Shown here one piece after another: positions 57,491 through 64,000 of a DNA stretch of 64,000 nt (positions within the stretch are counted from its first letter, which is position 1; each line of letters opens with the position of its first letter). The stretch comes from Molossus alvarezi (Eukaryota; Chordata; Mammalia; Chiroptera; Molossidae), in assembly GCA_037176705.1 (NCBI GenBank), contig CM073896.1, forward strand, positions 26,424,708 to 26,488,707, written 5' to 3'. The translations under genes were made by a program, and so were the position numbers. The notes under the pieces were generated by a model, which saw only the letters and a program-made list of their open reading frames with translations, had not been told where the DNA came from and searched no databases.

Positions 57491-59194
57491 CGCCTTCTCC
57501 CATCAGAATTTGTATCTCCCCCCCCTCTTTTTGACCTTTTGCTTTTAGTTTCTTTAGCTGTTGTGTTTTCTGTTTCTTCACAATGTTCATTTTATGTAAA
57601 ATAAGTAAAAGTTATTCTTGTTTTAAATTGTGCCATTACTGTGAATGAAATACGTTCATGATGCTTTGCAATAAACACCACCAACTAGTTGCAGGATGTC
57701 CCTTCTCCCCAAAAGGGACCCTGCACCCACAGTCCTCACCCCCTGTCCTCCTGCCCCTGGTGACCCCAGATTTGCTTTCTGTCTGCTCCTTCACCTGTTC
57801 TGGACGTTTCCTATAAATGGGATCTTACAGTAGGTGCTGTTTTGTGTCTGCTCACATCCTTTGGTTTGTTTTTACCTGAAATAGCATTTTTGTTCTTTGA
57901 AAGAGAAATCCCAGATGGATTAGAGACCAGATATATAAACAGAAGCCCTTTTAGTAAGTGCACATCATCTCGGGGTAGAGACCACTGTGCTAAGTGTGAC
58001 CTCGGGCCAGAAGCCTGTCAGGCAATGTCTGGCTCTTCCTGTGCCCCAAACAAAAACAAGAAAAGGCAGAAGGTTGGACAGACAAGCCACAGGCCGGAAA
58101 GCAGTCCTCACAACCCAAGGCCAGAGAAAGGTGTAACATCCCTGTGGTGCAGAAAATGCTCGAAAGTCAGTGTTTTCTAAGGAGACAGGGGGCAAACAGG
58201 CACTTCCAAGAAGGGGCAGTGTACACGCCAGGACATGTCAGGGATGCCCACCTCCCCGATGGGGACACACGCACTGTGAACACTGGGGAGAGAGCATGTC
58301 GCCCTCAGACTGGCAGCTTCTGGTCTGGTGGCGACCAGCCCTGGGGACCAAGTGAGGCAGCAGAGGCCCAGCTGGTCCCCTGGGGAGAAGGGAAAGGCCC
58401 TCCTCTGGGAGAACAGTGTGAGGCCCGTCCAGTGCCCAGGTGCACCCTCACCTGGCTGTGCTCAACCTAGGAGCTTACCCACAGGCATTCTTGCACAAGT
58501 TTTTAAGGAGTATTTTTGATACCACCCATCAGATCACTGATGGAATAGCTGGGAACTGGGAAAAACACTAATGTCCATGGGGAGGAGATGGGATCCACCC
58601 ATCCTGGTCCACGCGGAGGAGGGAAGCTGAGCAGCCGCTAGAGTGGGTGCAGGGGTCTGTACGTGCAGACAGGTAAAGAACTCAGGTCCTCTCACATGAG
58701 ACATGTGGACCAACTGTCTGTATCCAGGATCCTAACTGTGAGATCACATAATATGATTTCAACAGGCAGAAACGCATATGTGAAAATAAATGCCGATGAC
58801 AGAGACAGACAAAGAGAATGAAAGAGGTGGAGCCTGAGAGATGCTCCTCAGGCCACTGCCTATGGTCACCTCTGGGGTGGGACTTGCAAATCTCTCATGT
58901 TCTCCTTGGGGTGATGTCTAAATTTTCATAATGCATGCATGATTTTGATAGTTCAAAAATATTAAAGTCATATATTTAATTTCATCCATTGATCATTCAT
59001 CTATGGAGTACAAAACATTATTTATTTTTATTGATAATAGGTTTTTGACAAGGAAACTAAAGCTTTACTGCATTTTTTTTTATATTTTAATAATGAATTC
59101 AAAAGAAATTCTGAATCAAATAAAGAAGCAATCTATTATAGGCAGGAGAGCCCTTTCCCTGTGTGTATACATAGTGTGAGCATGTGCAGGTGTG

Positions 59195-59705
59195 TTATTA
59201 TTTGCAGATGCCATGATACAGTATGTAGAGAACCCTAATGATTCCCCCAAAAACCTACTAGAACTCATAAATGAATTCTGTAATGTAGCAGGATACAAAA
59301 TCAATATTCAAAAATCTGTTGGAAAAAAAAATCTGTTGAATATTTATATATCAGTGATGAACTCTCAGAAAAGGAAACAATCCCATTTACTATTTTACCA
59401 AAATACAAATAAAATACCTAGGTGTAAATTTAACCAAGGAGGTAAATAACCTGTACTTAGAAAATTAAAAGACGTTGAAGAAAGAAGTCAAAGAAGGTAC
59501 TAATAAGTGGACGCACATGCCATGTTCATGGATAGGAAGGATTAACATTAAAATGTCCAAACTATCGAAAGCAATCTACAGATTCAATGCAATTCCTGTC
59601 ACAATACCAATGGCGTATTTCCAGAACTAAAACAAATAATCCAAAAATTTGTATGGAAACACAAAAGACCCCGAATAGTGAGAGAAATCTTGAAAACATG
59701 TCAGG
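59195..59705 (+). mobile_element. LINE-1 ORF2 fragment, sense
   Basis: The plus strand encodes [20 protein letters not shown] then [19 protein letters not shown], the RT region just after the catalytic box, which reads FADA and not FADD. ORF2 order continues through AAAGCAATCTACAGATTCAA and AAAACACAAAAGACCCCGAA (shortened in places) to about 59705. It begins immediately at the outer end of the inverted repeat and has neither 5' start nor 3' tail. Confidence 0.9.
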
Positions 59706-60920
59706 GTTCTTATTTGAATTGATTGGCTTGTGGTTTGGACATTGGAATCCAAACTCTACCCAGGTGATTCTAATGGGCAATTGAGGTTGATGCCCACTTT
59801 TTTATAGGATGCTCCTAGCGTCTGTTCATTTTTTTTAATCAAAATTTAAAGAGACCGATTTTCATTGATATTCAACAGTATGTAGAACCTGGAATTAAAC
59901 AGTCTTCACATTTTTAGTGACAAACTGGCAGAGGAAAGTAGCTTTGAATGATCTTATTTGATTTTCTTTCCTTCCTGTAATCATGTCTCTTATGTTTGAA
60001 ATTTACTGTTTCCTCTCATCTATTCATTTTCTATAGTCTTATGCTCTACTCTTCACTTCCTTTACTGTCCCACACGCATTATATATATTTGGCACTAATA
60101 TTCACTAAATTTATTCACAAAGACTCCATTCAACTTCGCCCAATCTCCAAATCTCCCTTTTCCATATAGTTGTGGTGGCAGTGGTAAATTGCATTGTTTA
60201 GGTTATTTATTACTTAAAAAAATATGCCCAAAATAACAATAACTTTGTTTTTCCAAACTACACTTTCTCTTTTGAAATAACCCCTATCCCTCACTCCAAA
60301 TAACCAAATAAAATAAATTCCTAACAGACTGGTTTTGTAATGCCAAAATGAAAAATAGCTATCGAAATAATAATGCCCAACCATTCCCAAACCCACAACA
60401 AACTGCATTATTTCAGAAGCTTTCCTCCAGCAATTTGAACTCCTTTTGCAAATACACACAATTACATAAATAAGCTTATCATTCTCTCACCGGTACCACT
60501 AGTCAACCTGATGATCTCTTTTGGATCCAGCTTGTTACTTTTCAAGATTGCTGGCAAATCACAGAATCTGACTAAAATAGAAAGCATCTCACTCTGCAGC
60601 AAAGGAATTTCCATGTGCATGAATCTGGTCCTTATTACCATTGTACAAGCAATTAAAATTAATAGAGACTCACATTTCCAAAATGAATAAACTATGTATA
60701 CATATCCAAGCATACATGTACACATGTATGTCCTCTTTAAAGGAATGAATGATCATTCTAACTATGAAGTTTTAAAAGAAATAACTCCTGTTTTCTCTGT
60801 TTTTATTGATGTCATTTCAACCATTCTGACTAAAGTAAAACAAATAGTTTTGATTCAAGCTTCTAAATAACCAGTGAACCTACACATTTGACAAATGTTT
60901 ATATTTTTATTTATATAGGT
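59706..60920. other. AT-rich DNA, no gene seen
   Basis: The first 90 bp contain ACCCAGGTGATTCTAATGGG, a phrase found in MER5-type Charlie elements, but too short to call. The rest is unrecognised unique DNA. Confidence 0.5.
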
Positions 60921-61034
60921 ATATTATTAATTAAAAATTAATTTAATTATAAAACACTCAAAATATCAGCTACAGTTATATTATTAATTAAAAATTAATT
61001 TAATTATAAAACACTCAAAATATCAGCTACAGTT
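60921..61034. repeat. 57-bp tandem duplication, identical copies
   Basis: The unit beginning ATATTATTAATTAAAAATTA and ending ATATCAGCTACAGTT occupies 60921-60977 and 60978-61034 with no differences seen. It is a very recent duplication, or a possible assembly or allele artefact. Confidence 0.96.
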
Positions 61035-61221
61035 GGAACTGATGTTTTCTATAGGTAATTGAATGATCAATTTTTAATTATTTTCTGTACTATGCATTTT
61101 TAAATTGTCTACAATACTATCTATTTTTATCATAAAGATATAAATATTATTTTTAATAAAAACAATTTTACTCTCTAAAATATAAATTATATAACTAGAA
61201 ATATTAGTAATATCTTATACC

Positions 61222-61341
61222 TGCCCCAACCTGGTGGCTCAATTGGTCATCCTGTACACCAAGGGGTTGTAGGTTCGATTCCTGATCAGTGCACATATCT
61301 GCGTTGCATATTCAATCTCCGATCAGGAGACAACTGATTGA

Positions 61342-61391
<50 letters not shown>

Positions 61392-61450
61392 TTTCCTTCT
61401 TCTCTAAAATCAATTTAGAAAATAACATATCCTCAGGTAAGGATTAAAGA
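61222..61450 (+). mobile_element. Ves-related SINE, sense, mixed tail
   Basis: CCTGCCCCAACCTGGTGGCT, box B GGTTCGATTCC, GATTGATGTTTCTC and a long (CT)n tract at 61344-61390 form the body. The tail carries both the short-class phrase CTCTAAAATCAATTTAG and the long-class phrase ATCCTCAGGTAAGGATTAAA. Flanks AATATCTTATAC and AATATTATACAT are a diverged duplication. Confidence 0.88.
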
Positions 61451-62984
61451 ATAATATTATACATAATCACAAACATCTTTCTTTATACTAAATTTCAGTA
61501 ATATCTACATGGCCATTTCATTCATTTCAAATATCAATTTTAATAAAAAATGAATAATGCAAATCAGTTATGAAGATGTAGCTAATGAATGTATTACTGA
61601 GGTCACTTTGAGTCATTTCTATAACTATGAAATTTTTTTCTAAAATTTTATTTTGTAACTTATTTATAGATAGACCAATCTTTAAAAGAAAGGACCTAAA
61701 TCAAAACAAAAGTATATTAAAATTTTGTTCTAACTCTAGAATATATGCTTTGGCATTTACCTACCTACAAGCAATCTAGATTTTCACGATATTGCAACAA
61801 CCACTTACAGTGAATTTACTATTTTTTTCCTGCATGGTATTTGACTCTTGAGTGATCATTGTCTGTTGTATGAAGACACTGAAGTAGGCATGTAGTTTAT
61901 GATGCAAAAAAAAAAAAAAAAAAAACCAAAAAACAGACTTGGATGATTTCTTGTTAAAATTTAGTTCCTTGGAGAAGTTTATATATACAAATTCAATTTC
62001 ATATATATTAAGATTATCTGATCATGTATTTAATCTTGATTTCAAAGAAATTCATGGTGTGGACACTACAGTCTATCCTGTTGATTTCAGCATCCTGATG
62101 CACTTCTGCACAGTAAAACTTTGTTGGCAATCACACCATTGATCAGAATGCTTTTTTGAGTAAAAACACTCAATCTAATAATCTATTTTCTGTCTGTTCT
62201 AGATTGTATTATTCTAAGTTACTTCAAACACACAACCAAAATTGCTATTGATGTTTTAAGTGTTTTTTATATGCTCACTAATGAATATGGTGATCTTAAC
62301 TTGTAAGAGATTTATGACTTTACCTAAAGCAATTATTTCATTATAAATAATACAAGATTGTCTTCTCATATATAATTTTCAAATTACTGAATTGTTTATT
62401 GTACACTGTCATAAGTATTTATATAGATTCTTAGCCATTGAATTATAAAGTAAGAAAAAAGTTAAAATGAGGAAACTTTTAGACATTCAATAAATCTTTT
62501 GAAGCATTCCATTAGACCTCCCATATGGTAAAATAATATGAAAAGATTTAGTGGTTCATTTTCTTATGACACATAAGATACACAGTCAATAAATCATCAG
62601 GGAATTGAATTCATGTATATGTAAGACCAACTTTTGCATGAATATTTTAAGCCAGGGTTTCCCAGTTCATTTTCAAAATATCATAAAGGAGTAAAAAATG
62701 GTCAGATGGAGGTTTAGGGCATATATTTGCTACACAGAATAAAGAAGTAGAAATGATTATGATGTATTAATTTTGAGTATAAAGAAATATTAACTTATTT
62801 ACAGAATATAGAATCATGTTTACTTGAACAAATGCAATCTTAATTATGGATACTGAATTTTATTAAATTTTTAAATAAATTAATATTTTATTATGACTTC
62901 TCTTCCATTGTAAGGAATAAAGAAAATACAAATAAAATAAAAATATCAAAATGTTTGATCTTTCAAGGTGTATTTTATTTCACA
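61451..62984. other. AT-rich DNA, no gene seen
   Basis: No recognised element. A pure A run of about 19 at 61905-61925 is followed by CCAAAAAACAGACTTGG. The plus-strand frame 61939-62142 has no recognisable features. Confidence 0.5.
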
Positions 62985-63400
62985 AGAGAAAACCCAGCCT
63001 GGACTGTCTTAAACACAAGAAGAAATTTCTTGACTAGTGAAACTGAGGAGTCAAAGAGCAGTCTTGCTTCAGAGGTGCCTAATTCCATGTTAAACATTGT
63101 CAGTAGAATCCATTTTACAACTTTGATCTGCATCACCTTTGGCCTCAGGCTGATTAACTCCATGATGGCAAGATGGCAGTAGAAATTTCTAGGCTCATAA
63201 CATCACAGCACTAAGCATATTCAAAGCAAAAGTCCCAAGTTTACTCTGTTTTGAGTAGTTTAACAATCCCAAATCAGTCTTCACTCCCAGAGACTATGTT
63301 CTGAATAACTTTGGTCTAGATTAGGTCTTTTTTCTATAACAAATCACAGGAGCAAGAAAGATGGGCTCTGCAACTGGACAACAGGCCAACCAAAATAACA
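62985..63400. other. Possible ancient interspersed repeat
   Basis: The phrases CTTAAACACAAGAAGAAATT, TTGACTAGTGAAACTGAGGA, GCATCACCTTTGGCCTCAGG and AGCAAAAGTCCCAAGTTTAC look like an old mammalian repeat starting 'cttaaacaagagaaatttattg...gtaactgaaaag'. I cannot name it with confidence. Overlapping frames on both strands here are not supported as genes. Confidence 0.35.
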
Positions 63401-63526
63401 GGGTATGTTTTATTGCCACATAACAAAACCACAAATAAAACATAACTAACTACATTTATTTTTTCCTTATAGGTTGGATACCCACTCTCCAACACCAAAT
63501 AGCTATAAGATTTGTTCATTATTCTT

Positions 63527-63726
63527 TTGTTTGTTTATTGATTTGAGAGAGAGAGGAAGGGAGAGGAGAGAGAGAGAGAAACATTGATGAGAGAGAACAT
63601 CGACTGGCCGCCTCCTGCAGGCCCCACACTGGGCATTTGGCCCACAACCTGGGCATGTGTCCTGATCAGAAACTGACCTCTTGGTTCATGGGTCGATGCT
63701 CAACCACTGAGCCACACCAGCCGGGT
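63527..63726 (-). mobile_element. Ves-related SINE (short-tail class), antisense
   Basis: A perfect 13-bp target duplication, GTTCATTATTCTT, lies at 63514-63526 and 63727-63739. The body is GAGAGAGAGGAAGGGAGAGG, ATGAGAGAGAACATCGACTG and the reversed promoter AACCACTGAGCCACACCAGC then CGGGT. Confidence 0.97.
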
Positions 63727-63739
63727 GTTCATTATTCTT

Positions 63740-64000
63740 GAGATTCAAAAGTGCCACCAGTTTTATAAATTCAGAAATGTGTCTCTTATTATTTTTTCCT
63801 TGTCATTTTGATCTGAAAATTTTAATCTTTCTCAGTTTAAAAAAATTGAGGTTTCTATTTCAGTTATTATTTCACCTCCATATGCTCTGTTGTCCATTAG
63901 CATACAGCTATCTCCATCCCTTTATCTTTGCATTTACTGCAGTTATTGCTTTAGCATCACTTTTGAGTTCTGAGAGAATTTCTTGAGCAAGTTATTTTTT
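63740..64000. other. T-rich DNA to window edge, no gene seen
   Basis: A plus-strand frame covers most of it but is T/C-rich and unsupported. No element recognised. Confidence 0.5.

Larger units (their letters stand above)
56039..59190 (-). repeat. Large imperfect inverted repeat, right arm
   Basis: This is the mirror partner of 53205-56038. The centre is near 56040, where CAGGAAGTGAGGTCACTGCC is itself nearly palindromic, so there is essentially no spacer. The outer limit is set by GATTCA/TGAATC text at 53236 and 59118 and by ACACAGGGAAA at 53166 against TTTCCCTGTGT at 59156. The arm is about 300 bp longer than its partner, mainly because of a GC-rich insert at 57228-57490. L1 sequence starts immediately to its right. 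Confidence 0.92.

Noticed and set aside
1..64000. Helitron (HeliBat) or piggyBac elements, expected in vesper bats
   Set aside because: I looked for the typical Helitron 5' text and CTAG-hairpin ends and for TTAA-bounded elements and saw none convincing; absence by eye is not proof.
1..64000. CRISPR arrays, operons, riboswitches and bacterial features
   Set aside because: Repeat content, base composition and microsatellites are those of a mammalian nuclear genome; no evenly spaced repeat-spacer structure occurs.

Overview
This is a stretch of mammalian nuclear DNA, almost certainly from a vespertilionid (vesper) bat. Two repeat families point there. About nineteen tRNA-derived SINEs have the Ves head (GCCCTGGCCGGTTTGGCTCA). 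Two short hAT elements have the termini and core of SPIN ('Space Invaders'), a DNA transposon reported in vesper bats and known for horizontal transfer among tetrapods. I found no convincing host protein-coding gene and no tRNA, rRNA or CRISPR locus. Nearly all open reading frames longer than 60 codons lie in transposon remnants, in simple repeats, or in one GC-rich block. The window reads as a gene-poor, AT-rich, L1-dense intergenic or deep intronic region.

Layout. 1-1.66 kb: 5' end of an antisense L1 cut by the window edge, then an ORF2 scrap carrying a Ves. 2.6-8.87 kb: a near-full-length antisense L1 with 5' UTR, ORF1 and ORF2, all decayed. 8.9-11.5 kb: AT-rich unique DNA. 11.5-13.4 kb: a nested stack, with two SINEs inside an old L1 inside a MaLR-type LTR. 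14.0-17.6 kb: an old antisense L1 split by a Ves. 17.6-35 kb: mostly unique DNA with scattered L2, MIR, MLT1-like LTRs, L1 scraps and both SPIN copies, one inside a Ves and one inside an L1. 35-38.5 kb: a short L1 with a 5' inversion and its own target duplication, then another antisense L1. 40.9 kb: a 49-bp tailless Ves fragment between 16-bp direct repeats. 41.5-42.3 kb: a candidate solo retroviral LTR. 45.9-52.1 kb: one antisense L1 apparently interrupted by 2.45 kb of older DNA. 52.1-59.2 kb: an abrupt GC-rich block dominated by an imperfect inverted repeat of about 5.9 kb with almost no spacer. 59.2-64 kb: an L1 scrap, two SINEs and AT-rich unique DNA.

The elements do not cooperate as a gene system. 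What can be read is their order of arrival. MIR and L2 are oldest, then MaLR LTRs and old L1s, then younger L1s, then Ves SINEs, with SPIN landing in at least one Ves. The most unusual structure is the large inverted repeat. Its mirrored halves, facing CA/TG tracts and matching reading frames are not explained by any repeat family I recognise. Repeat family names come from recognised motifs, without database comparison. Boundaries are usually good to about 10-30 bases where a target-site duplication is visible, and looser otherwise.
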